DNA of 64,000 bases. Origin: Schizochytrium sp. TIO01 (lineage: Eukaryota > Sar > Bigyra > Thraustochytrida > Thraustochytriidae). Numbering within the stretch: position 1 is the stretch's first letter; the number at the start of each line of letters is the position of its first letter. The notes below the pieces were generated by a model. It was not told where the DNA came from. It did no database searches and saw nothing but the letters and a program-made list of their open reading frames with translations. Of the stretch, positions 10,501-18,657 are shown one piece after another. The stretch lies in contig SMSO01000005.1 of assembly GCA_004764695.1 (NCBI GenBank), positions 1,011,501-1,075,500 on the forward strand. Direction: 5' to 3'. The position numbers and the translations under genes were made by a program.

Positions 10501-12094
10501 TCTCGAATCAGCATCTACCCCACCTCGTCAACACAACAAAAACGAAGCAGAGAACTCAGTAGAAACATTCTTTACTCCTGAAGAGGGTGAACATGGTGTG
10601 GGGTCAAACAGTGGTGAAGAGCTTCTTAGCGAGAAACCTCCAGCTGAGATTATCCCCCCCACTCCAGCACCGACAGGGCATGCCCTTTCGGGTAATTGGA
10701 GTGATGCTGCCGTGCCTGGATCTCCAGAAAACTCTGCTGAAATTCGGGCTGCTGCTGTGGACCCTGAGAAGGATAAAGAAGTTATTGTCCCAGAGACTCC
10801 GGCTCGTCCTAAGTCATCCGACCCTGGTAAGGAGATCGAAAGGTTGATGGACGAATTACAAGAAGATGGAATTACTGCAGACGACTTCAAGAAGTTTCGC
10901 GGTCTATTATCCAAGCTTGTTGGCGGTGAATCAAAGTCGAGCGGTAAAAAACGCAAGTCCAAGAGTGGGAAAAAGTCGAGCAAGAAGAAGAAGAAGCTAT
11001 CTGCTTCTTCTAAAAAGCGAGGCAAGCGGACACCGAAGGAAGCTAGACTAGATGACGATGATGAGGAGGCAGAAGAGGAAGAAGAGCCCATTCTCGGCAA
11101 CGAGGATGCTGCTGGCGCTCGCAAATCCAAAAAGAAGGAAAAGTCCAAAAAGAAGGAGAAGTCTGCAAAGAAATCGAGCAAGAAGAAAAAACGGAAGAAG
11201 GATATCTTCGCAATTGATTCCGGTGATGACGCTGTGATTGGTATTGGATCTCAAAGTGCAACGGCTCGAAAGCTGGGTCGGTCTCATGTGAAAGATTCTG
11301 TGCGACTAGTTGACGACTCCTTGAACTCTTTGACATCCCCTGCTATTAGGGCCACTCCCTATGCATCAATGCGCGGTTACGTAGACAAGAATGACTCGAT
11401 CTTTCCGGATAAGCCTAAATGGCGGGAGTCTCTTCTTTCGAACCAGAGCTTTGAGCAACAGTCGCTGCACGATTCTAATGGCTTTATTAATGCTTCACCA
11501 TTCACAAGCACGCCTAGAACCCAGTTCGGTGGTCCTCGTACTGTAGTTGGACAAACCGGTTATTCCACGTCCTCTCGCTCGCGTGCTACGCCACTCTTTC
11601 CCCGTTTCGAAAACGCTACATCGATTACAAGTCCAGCTGCGAGCAGTTCGTATCGGCAGCGAGGGGGCTTCTATGAGTCTGCAAAGCACGATCCCAGTGT
11701 TGTGGCACAAAGAGTTTTGAAGTCTATTAACCAAGAGTCGAAGGCGCTGTCGCGTGATGCTCTTAGCCACCACAGTCAGTTTGCCGCACCCAAGGCCCCC
11801 ATTCCGACAGTTGCAGTAAATGCAACTTCGTCACAACCTCTTTCCAAGCCGATTTCATCAAGCAAAACAGTTCAATCAAGCTCACGTCTTCCATCTTCAG
11901 ACTCCAATTTTGCAATACCTGACACCCCACCTGTGAAGCATCTGACAGTCAAAAGGGTAGGATCTGCTGTAAAGCCTACATTTCAATTTTCCCCTGCACG
12001 CTCGGACCGCTCACCAGATGAATCCAACCTTAGCATCGATCCCGTCCGTGATGAGGCGCTCGAAAATAGCTTTCAATTCCCAAGCCTTGAGTAA
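7514..12094 (+). CDS. Large acidic SAP-domain protein with Nup153/Nup1-like C-terminal motifs
   Basis: The frame opens at a TTG (7490); the first ATG, in good context (gaagATGG), is 7514, giving 1526 residues. Three SAP-type helix-extended-loop-helix motifs are visible: residues about 51-82 (MTVKALQDALRTLGAAVSG), about 193-228 (VIELKEALRALGLDHGG) and about 711-742 (MTVADMKVYLHLIGAKISG). A degenerate fourth may precede the last (LELQHVPELFASAKSLDLD). SAP motifs usually bind AT-rich or scaffold DNA. The rest is disordered: Glu/Asp-rich blocks including an almost pure Glu tract (about 9405-9456), then Lys/Ser-rich basic runs (KSKKKEKSKKKEKS). The C-terminal 230 residues change character and contain SPFTSTPRTQFGG, an AQRVLKSINQESKAL helix and two FxF motifs (TFQFSP, SFQFPS), in the order seen in Nup153/Nup1-type basket nucleoporins. 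A nuclear, chromatin-contacting role is inferred; the nucleoporin link is tentative. No intron is apparent. Confidence 0.85.
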   Translation: MVAKTPAKIKASTPAGEATPAAIRRTPKPSVTPQRVLESRQQYNDQRIAEMTVKALQDALRTLGAAVSGRKADLQERLLDTLESRPGSLAEGNTYPMSMSTPGASHSLSAAVHNATPMPLSGMPPVHTATPVAMSNHVATPRRVPSSRSSVSSRSSTGSRASKVILPPPIAGAVDTVFREEDGSFSWRGVDIRKFKVIELKEALRALGLDHGGLRLKADLVEKLEESAVPRMLNLGPQAIPATPTPSEMEDEAGADIHSDEEDGEPEAQSDNKRLGERGQDGPVNEPRLQVNEKAPTPFKPPAPRRTGPGSRVKSANKVKPQEAGLDESVPSAATSSETAIDGPVPVSSVVTPGTRKTGPRRRSLNNEDSTESSLKAAETGSVSDDEVESEEEQEEVEDSGEEESVHENSDKEIDNSEEDEVQLKVAAESDEQSKSPMSSRPESPLAAGSPSQEEYTSSPALPEAKEIKNNEDDLEVSPHIVNDVTPRALQRKDSESVVRKTGRRTGPRSAKKFQAGMNSPESLEELSSSESSSESENSSEEHEELLAASDVDDVDVHDVNADNIVEVNETEEQEKDDGEEQEVEEDAGQKQKEKEDVDQGQVVEEDEGEEVEEDEEERKEEHVEEEEEEHEEEEEEEEEEEEEEEEHVEEEKPQPAVAIPANLFSALELQHVPELFASAKSLDLDVKSHDHKHTLIEMLATHLVQEIGKMTVADMKVYLHLIGAKISGRKNELSERLTTFLSGDIRGTTLGAHRKQHHEQAIASPRKQRSQSSSSSSPSAKKHEHVSGPEDMDVDSDHDEEDVGNDEDENKNNDNKDKTNGQMEGDDDHVNVDESNMIHDNNDEVLSGDEADQAHAADEQSDPSVHEEKEIEQSVSESENADELDDDAAQNVIRDEENVIIETLSVQVDTTTQELPESSLPSSQWTQAGVNESVSEERAPVAVAIAVDESNVNDQLPSTISGGVPAGEESPSLVESAASAIPAHLRPPGSKTDKALESASTPPRQHNKNEAENSVETFFTPEEGEHGVGSNSGEELLSEKPPAEIIPPTPAPTGHALSGNWSDAAVPGSPENSAEIRAAAVDPEKDKEVIVPETPARPKSSDPGKEIERLMDELQEDGITADDFKKFRGLLSKLVGGESKSSGKKRKSKSGKKSSKKKKKLSASSKKRGKRTPKEARLDDDDEEAEEEEEPILGNEDAAGARKSKKKEKSKKKEKSAKKSSKKKKRKKDIFAIDSGDDAVIGIGSQSATARKLGRSHVKDSVRLVDDSLNSLTSPAIRATPYASMRGYVDKNDSIFPDKPKWRESLLSNQSFEQQSLHDSNGFINASPFTSTPRTQFGGPRTVVGQTGYSTSSRSRATPLFPRFENATSITSPAASSSYRQRGGFYESAKHDPSVVAQRVLKSINQESKALSRDALSHHSQFAAPKAPIPTVAVNATSSQPLSKPISSSKTVQSSSRLPSSDSNFAIPDTPPVKHLTVKRVGSAVKPTFQFSPARSDRSPDESNLSIDPVRDEALENSFQFPSLE
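9405..9456 (+). repeat. In-frame GAA/GAG tract coding polyglutamate
   Basis: A trinucleotide run (GAA with some GAG) within the SAP-protein gene encodes an almost uninterrupted Glu stretch. Its mirror on the minus strand gives a false poly-Phe ORF. Confidence 0.9.
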
Positions 12095-12545
12095 TGGAAT
12101 GACAATTTATTAGTTAGTATTCGTATTTTGATGTTTCGCCGAATGTGCAAATTCTGCACTCTCCGATTTTCATTTCAAGAATTTTCTTACTCTATCTCTA
12201 GAGTTAAGGAACATAGAGAAAGTGATGTGGTTTTTGACATCCGAGTGATGAATCTTAATTTTTATTTTGTTATTTTCCCTCTTCTTTCTTTAATAAATCG
12301 CATTTTTGTGAACTTCTTCATTTTTATATTCGTAATAAGATGGGAAAAAAGAACAAAAATTCTATTTAGGGTGTCACTAGCTAGGTATCCTTCGAAAAAT
12401 TACAAATTGGTTTCTTAAATGAAACATTTTGATGTTGTGCGCTTAAAAACCTGGATCTGTTTTTATAAAGGCATAGTAGTTTGGGAAGAGAAAGGGGCAA
12501 ACGTGAAGCTTTGAATTTTAGATTAGATTTGATATCTGGAGAATT
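12095..12545. other. Convergent spacer
   Basis: AT-rich 3' flank shared by the SAP-domain gene and the Cys-repeat gene. A 96-codon frame inside it has unlike-protein composition (Phe/Arg/Ile runs) and is not called. Nothing else is seen. Confidence 0.4.
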
Positions 12546-14165
12546 TTAGGCAGATACACATACCTTTGAGACGGTATCGTACGTGTATCGGTTTTTGCAG
12601 AGTTTAGCGCCAACCTGATTGAGACAAGGAGGTTGGTTTCTGCCACCACATGAAGTGCATGTGCCATCACTTTTCGGAGTGAGGCCAGAACGACAGAATT
12701 CTTCGGAGAAGTTTACCTCTGCATAACTCGGCGGAATGGTTCCAGGGGAAACACCAACAACTCCATCCTTCGAACGACCCCAGCGGCCATAGATGTAAAA
12801 GTCTCCCTGGGGTGTGATGACTAGCTGGTTTTGTGCAACATTATTGGAGACAAGGTCGTTTGTGTTGCTTTCGTCAATAGAGTTGACGTATACAATGTTG
12901 AGGAAGGGATTAGACTCGCTCTTGCTTTTGCGGATACGCATCGTGCTATGGTCGCTTGGATCCGTCCAATGGTCAAACATAAAGCTGATGCGTGGAGCAG
13001 AATAGTGTAATTCCAGATCAATTACAGTACTCTTGTCGACTGCCTTGCAACTATCAGGCACTTCTGTAGTTCCATCTTCAACCATAACAATGTGACCCTG
13101 AGTGCTTACGCAAACCTTTGTATATACCTTGTCGTAAAAGGGGAACTCAAAGCCCAACTCAACAATTTTACTTTCGAGAAGTGTATCCCAGTTGGTTTCC
13201 CCTAGGTCAACCCACTCGGTGCTTGAATACTTTGTGACACGGTAATTTTCGTCATTGACCTTGGTAAAATGCATCACGTTCAAGAACAAATCATACGTTT
13301 CCACACTACTCTCCCCATCATCAGTCCACATCTCCGCAATGTATGTTCCAACTATGCCACATTGAGGCGTATTGGAGTATCCACAGGTAAGACAAGTGTG
13401 ATCTTCAGAAGGAGTGTAGCCAGGGTTGCAAAAATCTTCTCCAAGGTTTGTGCACCAGGGCTGGTTGCTGTATCCACATCTCGTGCATTTGCCATCGTCT
13501 CCCTCAACAAGTCCACTTTTGCAAGGTTCACACGTATTCGCGCAAGACACCTTTCCGCTGTAGCCACAGTAAACACAGGCTTCTTCATCGCTGTCATAAG
13601 CAAGGCCAATATAGCACTCAGCCTCATTCACATTTGTGCACCTTGGCTTTCCATTTGTACCACAACGGGTGCATGTCTTGCCTTCATTCGTTGGATCAGG
13701 GGTGTATCCAGGCTGACACTGTCTTTCCATATCTTCACAAATATTGCGTCCTTCGTAGCCACAAAGCAAGCAAATATTGTCACTCTGGTAATACCCAAGG
13801 TCGCAGGGGTTTTCATTAGAGTAAACACAGATGGGTTTATTATTCGTGCCGCAGCTGGTACATTTTTCCACGCTGTCTTCGGTCCACAAGGCTAGGCCAT
13901 TGTAGCACGGATGAGTTGTTGTTCCATCAGGGTCGGTGAAGTATGCCTCCTCAGGGCAAGGTAGCTGGCCCCAAAAGCCGCACTTTACACAAAGAGGTTC
14001 AGCGCTTGTCAGGCTAGGGACATACTTCGGCTCGCTACAGAAGGCAACACCGTCTGCATTGTAACATGGAGTTCCCTTATACGCTCCGCACTCAGTAGTG
14101 TCTTCACCATGGCAAAGAGCAAACGTTACTCCAAGAAACGCAAGGATATTTTTATAATGTATCAT
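12546..14165 (-). CDS. Secreted Cys-repeat protein with a plexin-domain-like (TEM7-type) module
   Basis: The frame opens at TTG 14180, but ATG 14165 gives a clean signal peptide (MIHYKNILAFLGVTFALCHG, cleavage near residue 20), so 539 residues with an extracellular destination. The mature N-terminal half is a tandem array of about eight Cys modules, each closing in CxxCGxxxxPxC (for example CTRCGTNGKPRC and CTRCGYSNQPWC), spaced 30-40 residues. Residues about 270-470 form a different, Cys-poor beta-rich domain with LGFEFPFYDKVYTKVCVSTQG and an ISFMFDHW strand. This resembles the FPFYG...V.V.T.G pattern of the TEM7/PLXDC plexin-like domain. One more Cys module (CTSCGGRNQPPC) follows before the stop. 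No C-terminal membrane span or obvious GPI signal is seen. Likely a matrix, wall or adhesion protein; the ligand is unknown. No catalytic motif is visible. Confidence 0.85.
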   Translation of the reverse strand: MIHYKNILAFLGVTFALCHGEDTTECGAYKGTPCYNADGVAFCSEPKYVPSLTSAEPLCVKCGFWGQLPCPEEAYFTDPDGTTTHPCYNGLALWTEDSVEKCTSCGTNNKPICVYSNENPCDLGYYQSDNICLLCGYEGRNICEDMERQCQPGYTPDPTNEGKTCTRCGTNGKPRCTNVNEAECYIGLAYDSDEEACVYCGYSGKVSCANTCEPCKSGLVEGDDGKCTRCGYSNQPWCTNLGEDFCNPGYTPSEDHTCLTCGYSNTPQCGIVGTYIAEMWTDDGESSVETYDLFLNVMHFTKVNDENYRVTKYSSTEWVDLGETNWDTLLESKIVELGFEFPFYDKVYTKVCVSTQGHIVMVEDGTTEVPDSCKAVDKSTVIDLELHYSAPRISFMFDHWTDPSDHSTMRIRKSKSESNPFLNIVYVNSIDESNTNDLVSNNVAQNQLVITPQGDFYIYGRWGRSKDGVVGVSPGTIPPSYAEVNFSEEFCRSGLTPKSDGTCTSCGGRNQPPCLNQVGAKLCKNRYTYDTVSKVCVSA

Positions 14166-14220
14166 CGTGTTTCTTGTCAACGCTATTGCTCGGGAGTTTG
14201 GCAGGTCTTAATCTTTCTTG

Positions 14221-14267
14221 TTTTGGTTTTGGTTTTGGTTTTGGTTTTGGTTTTGGTTTTGGTTTTG
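14221..14267. repeat. (TTTTGG)n repeat in the 5' leader/promoter of the Cys-repeat gene
   Basis: Just over seven perfect 6-bp units, 55 bases upstream of the minus-strand start codon at 14165 (so CCAAAA units relative to that gene). It is too short and internally placed to be a telomere. Confidence 0.95.
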
Positions 14268-15954
14268 CGCTCTCCTAGACTTGTAAGCCTTCATGTATTT
14301 TATGTTAATTCTGGTTGTATTGTTTCCTTACAATTCATACTAAGGGGCATTAGGTCGTACATAAGAAACATTAGCCTTGGGCAAAGGGTGGTTGTGAAGA
14401 TGAGCCTTGGAAAATGTACAGCTTAAGGTACTATAAAATTTTAAAATACAATAGCAATCTTGTGGGATGGGCGGATACGGTGAAATCTTGCGAATAGCAC
14501 GCCGAGCAATTTTTTCATCAAAATTGCTCATTCAGTTCATAGCTTGAATCTGTACCATGTGCTTAACCAAACAATAGAATCTTCATTCATCATTATTTTC
14601 TTGCTAGATGGTAATTAGATACTAGCTCAACATTCGAGATCGCTTAATCAATGGTATTTACGGCTACTAATCACTGCTCAAGTTTCAATTAAATTGCAAA
14701 CAATAACTCATAGGAATCGATCTAAGATCTTCGATTTAGTTGTGCGACGTCCAATTCACACACATGCAAACACTTGGCAGAGCAACTTCACTCATTTATT
14801 CTTCTTTTTTCAGCCAGCAGATGCATAACAATCTATAGAAGTGTCTAAGGTCAGGACATATGTCGAAATGAACAGAGATTCCGCTTTTGTCCTAAATTAA
14901 CACACTTTTGTAACACACTCGTAGAACTTTTCAGCCCACTAATTTTTGTCTAGGGACTTAGGGACTCCACCAGCAAACGTAATGTCCTCGGAGACAACTC
15001 CATTATGGGCTTGTGTTGGGCAGGGACCCTACTTTGTCCTTAGTTCATATACACATGCGAGAATTTGTCTGTCCCATGCTCGGTTGTAGGTACCGGGAAC
15101 AAAGCTCCTAAATTCTAATGCTCATGCATGTGCACGATGAGCTAACCTTGGGCACCTGATATACTTTACTTCCGACATCCGCAGTCAGTGTTCATGAGAA
15201 AAAAACTCGTTTGTTCACCCCGAGGTGCCACCATGATATTTGCCTTTGGTTGTCATTTTATTCCTACGCGGGCCTTAGTTTATTTTTGTAAATACCTGGC
15301 GGATTAACTAAAAATCTTTTCTTGAAAAATAACAAAATGTACTACTTCAATACTGAACTTTACGGACTTATGTACCTTGTAATCAGTGGCGGGTCATAAG
15401 AGTCATGTGGAGTTATACCATTCTTATAAAAAACACATGGAAGTACTTTCTATCCATGCAGATGGTGTCTGATATATATTTGATAAAGGCCCAATACCTG
15501 CGTAGACTTGATCACAATTATAGTACTATGCCAATTTTTATTTTTTTTTAATTAAAAAAAGAACTGAAAATGAAATTAAAATAACTCTAGGGTACATACT
15601 ATAATCAAGCTTTCAACCCGAGTACTAAGCTCGCACTACTAGTGAGAGTGCAATTCTAGATGCAAAGTCCCAGACGATGCCATTCGTGACTCCAACCATG
15701 AAATATCAATCGCCCTTCTTGTCGAAATCAATCTTGAATGATCTTGGGGACGTAAATCAAACACTTATAGGATTCCAGCAAGGTTTGCAGGGAGAATCCT
15801 ACAAATTTTAACCTGCCTCCACATGATGTCAAATTGCATGCTATCACCTTTCAGTTGAACCAAATTTCTTAGGCGGACGTGAGTTCATATGGTGTTTCTT
15901 CTCTCTTCTTTCTTCTTGCGCACGCGCCTCTGTACGATAGCCGAAGCTAAGTAA

Positions 15955-16033
<79 letters not shown>

Positions 16034-16421
16034 GGAAACCCGGAATGGCGACGTTAATAAAAAGAAATACACAAACAATGCCAAGCAGTAAAATTGATGA
16101 ACTTGCCTGCTGAAGGAAACACTAAAACTTGTATTTGCCTCCGCGTCGTTCTTGAGGATTCCTAGGAACCAGATAAAAGACTGTTAAGCGAAGCAATACG
16201 CCTTGCGTTCTTGCTGCTTCAAGAACAAGCTACTAGATTTCCAGGTACTCTGTTGTAGTGAGGGTTTCTAACGAGGGCGTAGAACTAGTACCACGATGTC
16301 TTGAAATGCGAAGCGCGTACCCCTAGACACTTTGCTTCACGCCCGGGACTTTCTGGAGTGACGAAGTGTTGTCCTTGTAGCTATGCTATACTTTGTTTCA
16401 CATACGCGGCTCTCTAGGAAG
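14268..16421. other. Gene-poor AT-rich spacer
   Basis: No frame with protein-like composition on either strand, no RNA gene recognised. It contains the (GCAA)n array listed separately. The string GCGAAGCGCGTACCC at 16309-16323 recurs at 16518-16532 inside the first copy of the tandem duplication. Confidence 0.4.
15957..16033. repeat. (GCAA)n microsatellite
   Basis: About nineteen perfect tetranucleotide units without interruption. On the minus strand it gives a spurious Leu-Ala-Cys repeat ORF, which is not called. Confidence 0.97.
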
Positions 16422-17173
16422 CAAAATGGATGGAGGGTACTGATGGTGTTCATTTATACTTTGTTGGATCTACACAGGACCTTGAAGGAAGGAATACTTT
16501 CTTTTGAGCTGATTGCGGCGAAGCGCGTACCCGGGACGACTGCTTTGTCGACTCTTACGGATAGCACTATGTGGAATACACCTCTTCCTGGCAAAGAATA
16601 GCCGGAAGAGTCGACTGATCTGACCAAGAGAGTTTGAGACCAGGAAAAGACCTTGTCCTAATTCGCTCCTTGGTAGCTTTGATACGTCCCTCATTATCTT
16701 ATGCATCGTGAATATTATGTCAAGTTTGTATGCTGAACACATTTATTTGTTTAACATCATAGAAGAGATTTAACCAATTCCTAGAGAGGACATATTCTAT
16801 TTTACGTATCGAAAGCTTTCAAGGATATTTGCCATCGTATGGCGCCTCCGGAATTCTCAATTAGAACGCGGACCTCAACTTTGGCTGTAGTGCCCCCTTA
16901 TTCCTACATGTCGAATTCTGTCCCAAGAAAAGCATCACTTTGTACAATATTTAGAAGTTTTCCTCACTTAAAAACTTGTTTCAAGATGCTTCATACACTG
17001 GTAATTGTTCAAATTTAGATTCAAATTTAGTCGAACCAGGTATGGTCTATATCTCAGAATGTGCCAGTAGCTGTCTAAATATTTGCTCTACTATGCACAC
17101 TTAATCTAGTGCAATTCTATATATTGCAAGTTCGCATAAAATGAAAGTCATGTATGCTAAATCAAATGTATCA
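16422..17173. repeat. Tandem duplication, copy 1 (752 bp)
   Basis: First member of a head-to-tail duplication, beginning CAAAATGGATGGAGGG and ending ATCAAATGTATCA, where a short TCAAAATGGA overlap joins it to copy 2. It differs from copy 2 by two indels (11 and 5 bases, both extra here) and scattered substitutions. No credible gene is inside; a 90-codon minus-strand frame diverges from its counterpart through the indel. Confidence 0.95.
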
Positions 17174-17907
17174 AAATGGATAGAGGGTACTGATGGTGCT
17201 CATTTATACTTTGTTGGATCTACACAGGACCTTGAAGGAAGGAATACTTTCTTTTGAGCTGATTGCATACCCGGACGACTGCTTTGTCGACTCTTACGGA
17301 TAGCACTATGTGAAACACACCCTTCCCTGGCAAAGAATAGCCGGAAGAGTCGACTAATCTGACCAAGAGAGTTTGAGACCAGGAAAAGACCTTGTCCTAA
17401 TTCGCTCCTCGGTAGCTTTGATACGTCCCTCATTATCTTATGCATCGTGAATATTATGTCAAGTTTGTATGCTGAACACATTTATTTGTTTAACATCATA
17501 GAAGAGATTTAACCAATTCCTAGAGAGGACATATTCTATTTTACGTATCGAAAGCTTTCAAGGATATTTGCCATCGTATGGCGCCTCCGGAATTCTCAAT
17601 TAGAACGCGGACCTCAACTTTGGCTGTAGTGCCCCCTTATTCCTACATGTCGAATTCTGTCCCAAGAAAAGCATCACTTTGTACAATATTTAGAAGTTTT
17701 CCTCACTTAAAAACTTGTTTCAAGATGCTTCATACACTGGTAATTGTTCAAATTTAGATTCAAATTTAGTCGAACCAGGTCTATATCTCAGAATGTGCCA
17801 GTTGCTGTCTAAATATTTGCTCTACTATGCACACTTAACCTAGTGCAATTCTATATACTGCAAGTTCGCATAAAATGAAAGTCATGTATGCTAAATCAAA
17901 TGTATCA
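17172..17907. repeat. Tandem duplication, copy 2 (736 bp)
   Basis: Second member of the head-to-tail pair, aligned along its whole length to the copy starting 750 bases upstream. The 16-base length difference is fully explained by an 11-base loss near 17266 and a 5-base loss near 17780. The junction microhomology and high identity point to a recent duplication. Confidence 0.95.
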
Positions 17908-18657
17908 GTACGAAGTCTAGGGAATAACAACAACAACGCTCAACCTCACACAAATACTAATTGTTGCATTATCCAAAGTGGATGATTTATGAGCTAGGAG
18001 TCGAAGAGGTTGAAGCAAATACTTATTATTGAACGATGATATACAGAAAAAGTTGAATAAAGCTCTAGGCTCTTATCCTGACCTCATTCAGGACACGAAG
18101 AAATATATGACAAACAAATGTAGCTTAACTAGATGAAAATAACTCAACTCTCCACAAAACTAGAGGTTCTCACGCAATAGTTGTATTTAACTATTATATC
18201 TCTTGGCTGGATAAATTGATGGCATAATCCACATCTTCGCCCACCTTAGCAGTACTACCTAATGCCACTCATTGAGCTAGAAAGGGACGTTCACGAGTTC
18301 TTCTTTGTACTATCGCCACGACTTTAGAAAGATTTCTCAAGCTCCATCTGTTCCTAAGTTATGATATTGAGCGTGAGAAAGTAATAGATTGCTCAACGAA
18401 CGATAGTCAAATGTTCCATTGATAGACGTATCGCTACCTACCTAGGTATTGCACCTAGATACTGCCCGGTGTGACGTTAAATTGCGAATTGTTCATGCGC
18501 TGTTTTTGATATACAGCACAGTAAGATGAATAGGTCTAGAAGGTTACTATGCAGAAAAGGTAATACTGCATACTACCCTTTTTACTAATATCTAGTTAGC
18601 TATCAGTATATTATTTTCACTCATATTAAACAAGAGACTCGGAGAAGAAGAAGGATA
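17908..18657. other. Spacer and promoter side of the PTPA-TIP41 gene
   Basis: AT-rich, with a TACCTACCTAGGTA element at about 18435-18448 like those found in other gene-poor stretches. No ORF of interest. The 5' leader of the next gene should lie at its right end. Confidence 0.4.

Noticed and set aside
10528-11181. 217-codon minus-strand frame
   Set aside because: Antisense shadow of the same gene, Ser/Phe/Leu-rich as expected from complementing Glu/Lys codons.
13269-13895. 208-codon plus-strand frame
   Set aside because: Antisense shadow of the Cys-repeat gene, whose minus-strand frame has a signal peptide and regular Cys modules.
14221-14267. (TTTTGG)n as an internal telomere
   Set aside because: Only seven units, no adjacent subtelomeric features, and not a known telomere unit.
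15957-16033. (GCAA)n array as a CRISPR or coding repeat
   Set aside because: Pure tetranucleotide microsatellite without spacers; the Leu-Ala-Cys frame across it is an artefact.
16470-17481. Paired minus-strand frames of 90 and 93 codons in the two duplication copies
   Set aside because: They match only because the DNA is duplicated. They diverge at the 11-base indel and show no protein-like composition.
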